Positions 33,541 through 42,871 of a stretch of DNA of 64,000 nucleotides are shown here, piece after piece; within the stretch, counting starts at the first letter, position 1, and each line of letters starts with the position of its first letter. The notes beneath the pieces were generated by a model. That model had not been told where the DNA came from and did not search any database. It was given only the letters and a program-made list of their open reading frames with translations. Source of the DNA: Otatea glauca (lineage: Eukaryota > Streptophyta > Magnoliopsida > Poales > Poaceae); contig CM070720.1 of assembly GCA_036346275.1 (NCBI GenBank), forward strand, positions 10,951,278-11,015,277. Direction: 5' to 3'. Position numbers and translations under genes: made by a program.

Positions 33541-34520
33541 TTTACAATCTTTTGCCTCTTACTCTTCTCAACTCCCATTCTGGAGTTGTGTCATGCACAC
33601 TAGAAGGAGTAGAGTGTTCATAAGAACTATTAGGCGAACTATCTTCTTTTGCCCTCATAGGAAAAATATTCACAACGAATGTCGCATCACAGGACTCCAT
33701 TACAGTATTTACTGCAATATCTGAAACCTCGGACTTGACCACTAGAAATCTATCAGCTATTCTTTGATGAGCATATCTAGTAAAGACACAATCCACATAG
33801 TTTTTGGACCGGGCTTCCTTTTCTTCGGAAGAGGTACATGTACCATGGCTACACAGCCCCAAGTTTGAAGAAAAGTCATAAGGTGTGACCTCACGATTGC
33901 GAGGCATGATCCTATTTAGGACATAATTAACGGTGAAAACAGCTTTACCCCACCATGAGTTGGTCATACCTGAACTTTGTAACAAAGCATTCACTAAGTC
34001 ACAAATAATTCAGTTCTTTCGTTCAGCCACTCCATTAGACTGGGGCGAGTATAGTGGTGTAAACTCATGTATTATACCACTTTCTTCACAGGTGTGAGAG
34101 AATTCCTTAGGAATATATTCCCCTCCTCGATCTAATCTTAACCTCTTCATTGTCTTTTCTAGTTGATTTTCAACTTCAGCCTTATAGATCTTAAAATATT
34201 CTAGTGCTACATCTTTGGTTTTAAGAAAATAGATGTAACAGAACCTAGTTGCATCATCTATGAGAGTAAAGAAGTACCTTTTGCCACCTTTAGTTATTAT
34301 TTCATTCATTTCACAAATGTTAGAATGTATCAGCTCAAGTGGTAAGGTGGTCCTATCCTCAACTGTATGAAATGGTTTACAAGGTTGTTAGCTTGTACGT
34401 ACACCACACTTGTGATTTTTATCATAGTTGTATTTAAGAATAAGCTCCATCTTGCTCAACCGCACAATAGCTTCATTATTAACATGACAAAGGCGAGAAT
34501 GCCATAAATCATAGTTATTA
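33541..34520 (-). pseudogene. Copia integrase
   Basis: Minus-strand pieces show the zinc region (about 34520-34400, MELILKYNYDKNHKCGVRTS) and the core (34309-34010): FFTLIDDATRFCYIYFLK, LRLDRGGEYIPKEF and SPQSNGVAERKN, so the Asp, Asp and Glu catalytic positions are all readable. 33994-33542 is the C-terminal part (GMTNSWWGKAVFTVNYVLNR). A stop follows AERKN. Integrase joins the DNA copy to the chromosome. Confidence 0.82.
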
Positions 34521-34599
34521 TCATAATATGAAAACTAAAAAATGTTTACATCATTATCAAGAGTAGAAATGTGGAACATGTCTCCGCAATCATAGCCTT

Positions 34600-34925
34600 T
34601 TCCTAAAAACAAACCAAACTTGGTCAACACGACCTTTTGGATTCAAAGACTAACTTTATTCCTTGTCGGTACGCATCGACCCACTCAACAGATTGCGAGT
34701 CATGGCAAGTATGTACAGCACATCCTTAAGAACAAGTGTCTTGCCTGAAGTCAACTTCAGACACACTTGTCCTATCCAACGTACTGTTGCTGTCGCATTG
34801 TTCCCAATCAGAACGATTCCTCCTACTGCACCCCGAAAAGAGGAGAAACAAGTCTAATGAGCGCATATGTGTCTAGTAGCACCCGTATCGATCCACCAGT
34901 CAAGTGATGAATCTACCATAAAGGC
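34600..34925 (-). pseudogene. Copia protease
   Basis: The minus reading at about 34925-34875 is LDWWIDTGATRHIC, the copia aspartic protease site (DTG). It continues KTLVLKDVLYMLAMTRNLL toward integrase. Stops interrupt it near 34670. Confidence 0.75.
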
Positions 34926-35812
34926 CATAGGTACGTACCCACTAGTGGAAGTTCCTACACCAAGGTCTCCAGTCTCTGCAACAGCCACATGCACCTGTGC
35001 CTTAGCAGCCTTCTGCTGTTCAGGCATCGGCCCATTTCCCCTTCAGTTGCGACATCAATTGGCTTTATGGCCAAGCTCGCCACAAACGAAGCATACAATC
35101 TCCGTCTTCTTCTTTTTCATGATCTTAGCCTTGACATTGTTCATAGGAGATGGTTTTTTGAATTTCTTCATATTCTTGCCTGGGTTTTTGTGCTCAACAA
35201 GATTAGCCTGAGCGGGAGCCTTCATCAACTATTAGATGCTTCTTTAATGTCGATGGGTTGTGACAAAGTCACGCCATGAAGAAGGCAATTTAGCCAGGAT
35301 GACATTCACCTGAAGACCTTCTGGAAGAACACACTTGTATTGACCTAAGTCACGTACGAGGAGCTGCAGCTCATGGATTTGTTCCATGATAGATCTGCCA
35401 TCAACCATTTAGTAATTCAGGAATATTTGCTATGATAAAGGACTCATTTTCATTTACGCTCTCGGCATATTTCTCATTGAGCTCTACCCAAATCTTACGT
35501 GCCTCCATGAAATTCACGTACATGTCGAATAGCCTGCTTGACAGGATGGCTAAGATGCGGGACAACGCAAAAGTGTTGGCCTTTTCCCAACTGGCCCTCT
35601 ATGCCGTTAAGCGAGATAATTCGGCCTCGTCGGTAACATCTTCCCCTAGAGGGGCGGGCATCTCTTCCCTGATGACCCAAAATAATCCGAGTTCAATCAG
35701 CCAGAGCTTTGCCCTAGACTACCAGCATTTAAAGCCAACCCCATCAAACACTTCTGGCTTGATCGCGTCTGAGGACACTGAAGCCATTGAAGCTAAAATT
35801 GGATTTCTAGAA
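34926..35812 (-). pseudogene. Copia gag
   Basis: Starts about 25 bp inside the LTR with MASVSSDAIKPEVFDGVGFK at about 35788, the usual opening of plant copia gag. It continues through the capsid-like part (35690-35480) and ends with a zinc knuckle CFVCGELGHKAN*CR near 35095-35050 in which a stop replaces one residue. Such a short leader leaves no room for a recognisable primer site, which I could not find; a deletion there is likely. Confidence 0.78.
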
Positions 35813-37251
35813 TGTTGAACATAATGCGATAATAAGAGCAAGCATATAAAACTAATCCCAAATAACAATATAATGAAAATTCATAATTCAGTGATAGCAA
35901 AAATGACATAATCAAAGAGATAAATCATATCATAACTTTTTATGTCATCTATGTAATGAATCATGTCTTCTAAATAGATTAATGAATAAAAGAGTGTTTT
36001 AAAGTGCTCTCAGGTGTCGGGTTACTTGAAGATTAAATCTTCAACCTCCTCGCCACAAGGTGCAGGGCTGCAAGAGAATTCTCTTACCTCTTCTACACCT
36101 AGGTCAAGAATCACTATTGAACTAAACAATCAACTAAGCAAATGAGGCCTTGAACCCTTACCCTCCTAAATATGTACTGTTCGGCCAAGGCTCAAAGCAA
36201 GTCTGACAACAGGTGCTATGAAACTGAGCAAGATAACTAATATGACTAGTGAGTACAGTAAACATCAAAGGAGGAAGTAATCAAATGATGAGCGCAAGGG
36301 AGTAAATAAAGATCAAGTTTAATAAATAGTGGACTACAATAATACTTCCAAGCATAAACAGGAAGTACAACTAATAGTTCAAGGCTTGATTAACACATTT
36401 AGTTGTTAAGTTCATCAATGACCCATTTTGCATCATAGAGCAAACACAGGTAGCAATAATGTGATATAGCAATATGGAGAAATACTCACAAATGAACAAG
36501 TACTCAAAACTTGTTCAGTAGTTCAGGGCAAGGCACGACGAATAGCCATTGTCCCAGAAATCCAATTGCCACAGTTAGTGCCACATTTTGGTTGGCCTAG
36601 AAGACGAAAATATAATGCCCTCTATACACAAGTGACACACCAAATGTAGAGGTGAGCCTCAAATGCAGCAGCACAAGAAAATCCCCAACTCACCGGTTTC
36701 CTTCTCAATCCTTAGAGCTCACAAGCACAAGCCCAGAAGCTCACAAGCATAGAAGTTCAGGAAGCCTGAAACCCTATAGCTCCAGAAACCCTAGAACACA
36801 GGAGAACAGCTTCAAGCCACAGGAACCCGACACTCAGGAAGCCTGCTCAATCCCTGGACCAAGCCTAGACCTTACGGAGGTCTAGATGTTGTCGGCAACA
36901 CACCAGCGAACCACCAAACTAGGAGGAAGGAGCAAAAACAACGACGAGGTAAAAGTAAAATCTAAGTGTAACGTACTCCTGGAGAGGAAGATGAGGCACA
37001 TGGAAATAGGGGAAGTGGAGGACCTAGCCCAGAGCACACCACCAACCCGATGCCCTCACCAGCCACCTCACCTGCCGCCTAGATGCACGGCGCCGCAGCC
37101 AGGCAAATCGGAGAGGAAGGACTCAGTCCTCACCTCATCAGCTCCCCCGTTTTCTCATGCCCTAATGGGCCAACCAAATAGCTCATATGACAAAATGGGC
37201 CGGCCCACAAAATCCAACTCAAAATTTCAGTTAACACCAAATTTCACAACA
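35813..37251 (-). repeat. Copia 5' LTR (uninterrupted copy)
   Basis: 1439 bp, minus reading TGTTGTGAAATTTGG...GCATTATGTTCAACA. It shows the empty target of the Reina-like insertion. The open frames at 36652-37272 are LTR shadows. Confidence 0.92.
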
Positions 37252-37256
37252 AGAAG

Positions 37257-37310
37257 ATCTCTACTGAAGTGATTGGTGGTGTAACTGTCATATGGGTTCT
37301 GTTTGAAGTT
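37257..37310 (+). pseudogene. Reticulon-like exon, 3' piece
   Basis: Continues the exon of 24738-24769: ISTEVIGGVTVIWVLFEVVD, the first membrane-hairpin region of the reticulon domain. Similarity is lost at about 37310, where a stop (TGA) also appears, so the rest of the domain is missing or replaced. Together with the 5' piece it gives about 28 recognisable residues. Confidence 0.7.
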
Positions 37311-37564
37311 GTTGATATCTCTCGGTGAACAGCAAATACACAAAAAATTGTGACTGAGCTTTTTAGTCTATGAATAGCACACTGAGGCACTTCCAACTTA
37401 GTTGTGAAAAGGGGACTCATTGTTGCTGTAAAATGGCAGCAATTCACTCTTGTTAAATGCCACAGGAGCTGAAATAGCACATTTTGCTGCTACCTGTTTT
37501 CTTGGATGTGATGATGCTGGGGTATTCTCATTCAAGAATATCAGAGTAGCTTGATTCCCATCTC
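37311..37564. other. Unassigned sequence between reticulon piece and Tat-like element
   Basis: About 250 bp with no recognised feature. It continues directly at 41597 when the Tat-like element is removed, and the PP2C exon begins about 155 bp further on. Confidence 0.5.
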
Positions 37565-38208
37565 TGTTTGCACCAAAATTTGGCAGATAGGGTCAAAATC
37601 GGCAGTCCAAGATCAACAAGATACGACTGGATAACGGATCAAGATATTTGGAAACAAAAACAGGTTGTTAAGGAAAGCACCCTCCAAATAGAGGCCCATA
37701 CGGATTCTATTCCTAACGTGTTGTACCAGAACTCTATCGGCCAATGGCTATAAAAGAGGTCTAGAGGTGATCAGAAAAGCTGCCCAGAGCCAACCAACCA
37801 ATTCGCGTCTACTTTTCATCTACTTTTCCGTCGACTAGGAGTAGTTCTTGTAATTTAGTCTTTGTAATTCGATCTTGATCAATAAAGTTGCGCATCGCCG
37901 ATTGTTGATCTCCATCAATTACGCCTGTGTTTGATTTATTACGATTTCGTTATGCGACGCCTTCTTCGTAATCGATCGCTTTATCCTTTGATTAGCCTTA
38001 ATCGGCTAGTTAGACTTATCCTGTTACTTTGATTTAATCGGCTTCAAGCTGATTGAGTCTAAGCCGATCGATCGTCACGATCGGCTTTGAGTGAATTTCA
38101 TATTTTTACATTGTCGGTTACAGGTCAAATCGACTGGCACGCTCTGAACCCGTTGTTCGTCTGGTGTGCTGCTGTCAGAAATCCTACATCAAGTTTTTGA
38201 CGCCAACA
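37565..38208 (+). repeat. 5' LTR of the gag-only element
   Basis: 644 bp with TATA box TATAAAAG at 37749-37756. Differences from the 3' LTR cluster at about 37917-38012. Confidence 0.92.
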
Positions 38209-38234
38209 CACTCTTGGCACGCCCAGTGGGATCG

Positions 38235-38831
38235 ATGGCTTCATCAAGTAAAGAAATTCCGCCATCCGATCTCAACACAAAAGCTATAATCGTCCCCACG
38301 TTGGACGATTTAACGACAGAGCAGCGTAAGGAAATTGAAGATCGAAAAGCTGCTTTGGAGGAGATGATGCTGGGTTGTTACCAAAAAACCCGGCGCGGCA
38401 TCACGCAGCGGACCGCTTTGCCGACTCTCAATCCACTCGGCGATGCAGGTGTCACCGACGGTTCGGTAAGTCAATACCTGCTCGCCCAAGTCGAATTATC
38501 GGCTATGATAAATCAATCTGTGCACCATGCTATGATAAATCAATCATCGGCTCTCGTTGCGACACTTAAGCCGATGATCACGAATAGCGTGAAAACTATA
38601 GCTCGGGGGTTGGCATCATCTGGAGGTCTGCTTGACCCAATGCAAGCCCTGCCAAGTTACTCTGTTTTTTCAATAGCACAAAATACACAGAGTGCCTCAG
38701 TCGATCCTAGACCATCGGCTACAACTCTACTCCCCACTATGATGCCGACTCAACCTACCGTCATGCTACCACGAGATCCTCGGCCGAGTGGGGTAACACA
38801 TTATCGCGTACAATCGATGCCGCTAAACTAA
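38235..38831 (+). CDS. Tat-like element ORF 1, gag N-terminal region
   Basis: 198 codons from the ATG right after the primer site (MASSSKEIPPSDLNTKAIIV). The frame is open further upstream into the LTR, but the ATG at 38235 is the natural start. Contains an acidic helix-like stretch (LTTEQRKEIEDRKAALEEMM) and a middle rich in Ser, Pro and Thr. In related grass elements this is the start of a long gag polyprotein; here the frame ends at 38831 and gag resumes in another frame at about 39100, so a frameshift or stop has cut it. No enzymatic function expected. Confidence 0.6.
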   Translation: MASSSKEIPPSDLNTKAIIVPTLDDLTTEQRKEIEDRKAALEEMMLGCYQKTRRGITQRTALPTLNPLGDAGVTDGSVSQYLLAQVELSAMINQSVHHAMINQSSALVATLKPMITNSVKTIARGLASSGGLLDPMQALPSYSVFSIAQNTQSASVDPRPSATTLLPTMMPTQPTVMLPRDPRPSGVTHYRVQSMPLN

Positions 38832-39111
38832 ACGTGTACGCTACTTTGCCGCCACAACTCCGCTTAATATTTTCCCACAATCGGTCTCACACCGATTGAA
38901 CAAATTAACACGTATAATACCAAGAGCCGATTCGCCCAGAATCCGATCCTCATAAGGTGATAACCTCGCAGAGCCCTTTGTCCTCGTGACGAGAACCACG
39001 GCTAGGAGGTACGACGGGTATGAGCAAAACCAACAAAATCACACCATCTAACCGACAGCCCGAGTTTGCACTGGGGGGCAGAATACTAGTCATTGGCAGA
39101 GCCCCGATATC

Positions 39112-39657
39112 ATGTTGGCTAACAACATTAATTGGGCTGACCAAATTTCTGCCGTGTTGGTAGATCAATTCGGCTTACAGCCAAAGGGTAGAGTCATTGG
39201 ATATAGAAAGCCTTATCCGGATTATATAGATCGTATGCAATATCCACATAATTTTAAAGTTTCAGATTTTGCCAAATTTTCTGGGATTGATTCGGTCACG
39301 ACCTTAGAGCACGTCGGATGCTTTATCGCTCAGTGTGGCGAGGCAGCTCAGTCCGACGGGCTGAGAATTAGATTATTCCCCTTGTCTTTATCGAGAGCTG
39401 CTTTCACTTGGTTTATTAGTTTACCTCCAAATTCGGTTCATTTTTGGAACGATTTGGAAAGCCGATTCCATGAGTACTTTTTCTCCGGCAGTCTAGAACT
39501 CCGGATTTCAGATCTAAGTTCTGTCCAACAGAAGACCGGGGAATCGATAAATGATTATGTTAAGAGATTCAGAGAAGTGAGAAATAGGTGTTTTAGTGTT
39601 ATCCTGCCTGATAATCAGTTGGCCGATTTAGCTTTCCAGGGACTGATACCCCCTTAA
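39112..39657 (+). CDS. Tat-like element gag capsid region
   Basis: 181 codons with the Retrotrans_gag pattern: YRKPYPDYIDRMQYP, FKVSDFAKFSGIDS, EHVGCFIAQCGEAAQSD, RLFPLSLSRAAFTWFISLPP and ESINDYVKRFREVRNRC. This is the capsid segment of Retand/RIRE2-type gag, which assembles the particle. It ends at a stop after LIPP and is followed by a related but shifted stretch to 39875. Whether a protein is made is unknown. Confidence 0.75.
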   Translation: MLANNINWADQISAVLVDQFGLQPKGRVIGYRKPYPDYIDRMQYPHNFKVSDFAKFSGIDSVTTLEHVGCFIAQCGEAAQSDGLRIRLFPLSLSRAAFTWFISLPPNSVHFWNDLESRFHEYFFSGSLELRISDLSSVQQKTGESINDYVKRFREVRNRCFSVILPDNQLADLAFQGLIPP

Positions 39658-39874
39658 GAGAAAAATTCAGTGGGCAGGAATTCACCAATTTAAGTCATCT
39701 CCTACAACGAGTATCAGCTCAATAAAGTCGTTTCTCCAACGAAAAGGGCTTCAAACATGAATTCAAGAATTACAAAGACAAGATACAATCGGCTATAGAG
39801 GATGACCAACTAAAATTTGCAGAAGAGCTGACGATGCAGCTGGACGCTGATCCTTTTCCAATTAACATGGTCCA

Positions 39875-40555
39875 TTGCTCCAAAAAGAGGAAAAGCCGAC
39901 ACAAGATGCAGAGCCTAAGGATCAAATTCATATATCATCCGCTATAAAAATGACGCGTCAAGCCGATGTACAATCAAATTATGATGGCAATAAGACACTC
40001 ATGATTACTGTTGGCTCTATACAAATAAAAGCCGACCGTGAAGGAAATTTTTTTAAAACAATCACACCAAAGGGTTATCAGGCTGAGAGAGCATTGCCAC
40101 TACGTAAGCCGACACAGAAGTCAAAGCCCACTTTTTCCCAACTACTAGCAAAATATGAAAGAAGGAATGAAAGGCCACGACGAAGTCCTCCACATCGGCT
40201 GGTTAATGAATATCGGCCAAACGGCCCTGAAAGAGCTCACCAACGGTGCCCTTTTTGGCAATTTTGTTGGGAGAGGGGATTAGCTTTGCCATCACCAAAC
40301 ACATGTTCGATGCGGTGTTACCCATGTCAAGGTGATAAGCAGCGATGGTCGGCTAAAGATAGAATTTCTAAGCCGACCATAAGTCAGAAACAAGACCAAG
40401 ATGAAGGGTCTAACACTGTGGCTACTATGGATCTGTTAGGAAAAATATGTAAGTCGATCGAACCAAAGCCGAGATGGTGTCTTCCAGGTTTAAGCCGATC
40501 ACAAAGAAGAAGACTTGAGCGGCTAAGGACCCAAGAGATGAGGGAAGCTGAATAA
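39875..40555 (+). CDS. Tat-like element gag C-terminal region
   Basis: 226 codons. PTFSQLLAKYERRNERPRR, a Cys-rich segment (CPFWQFCWERGLALP and CSMRCYPC) and the end WCLPGLSRSQRRRLERL match the region after capsid in Retand/Dasheng-like elements. The Cys pattern may bind zinc and RNA. It is separated from the capsid frame by a stop and a shift. 40556-40946 holds no frame and leads to the polypurine tract. Confidence 0.6.
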   Translation: MLQKEEKPTQDAEPKDQIHISSAIKMTRQADVQSNYDGNKTLMITVGSIQIKADREGNFFKTITPKGYQAERALPLRKPTQKSKPTFSQLLAKYERRNERPRRSPPHRLVNEYRPNGPERAHQRCPFWQFCWERGLALPSPNTCSMRCYPCQGDKQRWSAKDRISKPTISQKQDQDEGSNTVATMDLLGKICKSIEPKPRWCLPGLSRSQRRRLERLRTQEMREAE

Positions 40556-40946
40556 GAAAAACAAAGGGATAAAACTTTTAATGAGCTTCATCCGATTAAG
40601 ATTGCGAGAAAAGAGTGGAGGAAGAAAAAATCGGATTCGGCCAATGATTTTTGTTCGACGAAGCCGATCTAGTCTGGAAAATCATACCACCCGTCAGCTC
40701 ATGATAGCCGATTTGGTAAGGGATCAACGTGGGATCGTGTAGTGTGCATCGGTTTGTCCAAGGTACTGGTTAGGTCTTGATTGGCTAAAACCCAAATATG
40801 AATATACGAGTTGGCCGATTACCGACCTGAAAGCCAAATTAACTCGATGCAGTTAAAAATTTGGCTATGGTAAGAAAATATATGTTCAAGTCGATGATGA
40901 AAATTTTTGGAAGATAACATGTTATCTCCCAAAAATGGGGGGCATA

Positions 40947-41591
40947 TGTTTGCACCAAAATTTGGCAGATAGGGTCAAAATCGGCAGTCCAAGATCAACA
41001 AGATACGATTGGATAACGGATCAAGATATTTGGAAACAAAAACAGGTTGTTAAGGAAATCACCCTCCAAATAGAGGCCCATACGGATTCTATTCCTAACG
41101 TGTTGTACCATAACTCTATCGGCCAATGGCTATAAAAGAGGTCTAGAGGTGATCAGAAAAGCTGCCCAGAGCCAACCAACCAATTCGCGTCTACTTTTCA
41201 TCTACTTTTCCGTCGACTAGAAGTAGTTCTTGTAATTTAGTCTTTGTAATTCGATCTTGATCAATAAAGTTGCGCATCGCCGATTGTTGATCTCCATCAA
41301 TTACTCCCAGGTTTGATTTATTCTGATTTTGTTGCGCATCGCCTTCTTCAGAATCAATCTGCCTTTATCCTCTTATTAGCCTTAACGGCTAGTTAGACTT
41401 ATCCTGTTACTTTGATTTAATCGGCTTCAAGCTGATTGAGTCTAAGCCGATCGATCGTCACGATCGGCTTTGAGTGAATTTCATATTTTTACCTTGTCGG
41501 TTACAGGTCAAATCGACTGGCACGCTCTGAACCCGGTGTTCGTCTGGTGTGCTGCTGTCAGAAATTCTACATCAAGTTTTTGACGCCAACA
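40947..41591 (+). repeat. 3' LTR of the gag-only element
   Basis: TATA box at 41131-41138. Ends CGCCAACA and is followed by the duplication ATCTC. Confidence 0.92.
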
Positions 41592-41750
41592 ATCTCTCTG
41601 GTGATGGCAGAGTACTTTCAACAGAACTAGAATTTCCGAAGTCTTATTTCTGGAAAAGAAAGAAACAGATGTGTTTGGTTCATTTTTTTGGAAAAAAATG
41701 TATCATGCTAGTTCAATGATGGTTTATATTGTCATACGATCTGAACTTGC

Positions 41751-42379
41751 AGAGTATTCGCGCCGTAAATCTTGTAGATAGCGGCTTCGTAGTTGTCAGA
41801 GTTGGCCGCATTGTTGTCGGATCACCTGTTCAGTAGCATGAAATTAATTTTACCTATCGGCTCGAGAGCGGGGTGGCAGTGATCTTCCTAGTTCTGCTTA
41901 GGTGTGTATCTCCCTAGTCTGCTTCAAATGTTAAGCTGTCTTGCTCAAGACAAGTTTCTTTGAAATGTTGTATGGAGATCAACACAGATCAACTCGGAAT
42001 CCCTATACTTCATTTCATTGATGAATAGGTCTTCAAGTTCTATAGCATTTAAAAAATTGACATATTGTTATGCCTCATAATTCACTTATGTAGGTATTTC
42101 ACTTTCCGGTTGTTCATGGGGATGCTATTATTGTTGGTATGGATGGACTGTTCGACAATCTGTACAACAATGAGATTACTGGTGTCGTCGTTGAGGCTCT
42201 CAGGGTTGGACTTGGTCCTCAAGCCACAACATAGGAAATTGCTGCCCTTGCCCAGCAAAGAGCGCAGGATAGGAACAGACAATCACCCTATGCAACTGCT
42301 GCACAAGAAGCTGGGTGGGAAGCTCGATGATGATATCACAGTTGTGGTGTCGTTCGTGACAAGCACCTCAGCTGCGTGA
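41751..42379 (+). pseudogene. PP2C-type protein phosphatase gene, last two exons, broken
   Basis: Exon 1 (about 41751-41901) after TTGCAG reads SIRAVNLVDSGFVVVRVGR and then SPVQ*HEINFTYRLESG, the GDSG-type core of plant PP2C. A GTGTGTATC donor at 41902 and TTATGTAG acceptor at 42093 border a 192-bp intron. Exon 2 (42094-42379) reads VVHGDAIIVGMDGLFDNLYN, RVGLGPQATT*EIAALAQQR and, after a short deletion that shifts the frame, GGKLDDDITVVVSFVTS with its stop. PP2Cs are metal-dependent Ser/Thr phosphatases; this resembles the chloroplast PBCP/At2g30170-like group, from memory. Stops replace three residues and the usual core Gly before DSG is Val, so it is inactive. Confidence 0.8.
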
Positions 42380-42866
42380 CTCGAGATTTTCCATCTGATG
42401 TAATGTGCATAACCCTATCCCAAACTAATGGAGCGTGAATGCACCAGGGAGTATATGGCTGAAATGAGGTGGTTTATTCGAGTGTTGTGAAAAACAGCCG
42501 TATCGGCATCGGCCGATTCATTGTTGGAGAGAACATTTAGCGGTAGTCTCGAACAATTGATCGGTCATTTTTCCAGATTAGTCGGCCGTTTGCCTGTTTA
42601 ATTGTCAAAACAATTTGGTTTTACTTGTTAATTACAATTTGGTTTAATTGTCAATATATTGTATGATTCCCGTCTTTATCTTCTTGTATCTCACAAATAA
42701 TCCGCACAAATACAAATGGTCAAGTTACAAATACAAATCAGGTATTACAGATAAGGGTAAACTAGACAATTCCTCTAGAATCCCCTCTTTCAAAAATCTG
42801 GAGTCAGCCAGCTAGCCGAACACTTTTAGGAACTGCTCTTGATTCTTCAGAAGATCATAATCAGGA
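42380..42866. other. PP2C 3' flank and target of element B
   Basis: No reading frame. 42500-42600 contains CGGCCGAT-rich sequence with inverted words. 42636-42871 is the stretch that reappears at 55983-56218 behind the other LTR of element B. The end near 42820-42866 resembles a hAT-type MITE end (CCGAACAC...). Confidence 0.5.
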
Positions 42867-42871
42867 GGAGT

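Larger units (their letters stand above)
24770..37251 (-). mobile_element. Ty1/copia element inserted in the reticulon exon
   Basis: Minus-strand LTRs run TGTTGTGAAATTTG...GCATTATGTTCAACA. The 5' LTR is 35813-37251 and the 3' LTR 24770-29586, the latter split by a Reina-like gypsy. Perfect duplication AGAAG flanks the whole (24765-24769, 37252-37256). Order on the minus strand is LTR, gag, protease, integrase, RT, RNase H, LTR, the copia order. It also carries a solo copia LTR at 30927-32783. All frames are broken, so it cannot move by itself. Confidence 0.93.
37565..41591 (+). mobile_element. Complete gag-only (non-autonomous) Tat/Retand-like gypsy element
   Basis: LTRs are 37565-38208 and 40947-41591 (TGTTTGCACC...GACGCCAACA), about 97% alike by eye, with a perfect duplication ATCTC (37560-37564, 41592-41596). 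Primer site CTTGGCACGCCCAGTGGGAT at about 38212-38231; polypurine tract AAAAATGGGGGGCATA before 40947. The 2.7 kb internal region has only gag-related frames and no protease, RT or integrase, so it must borrow enzymes from a related autonomous element. It is among the youngest insertions by LTR likeness. Confidence 0.92.
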
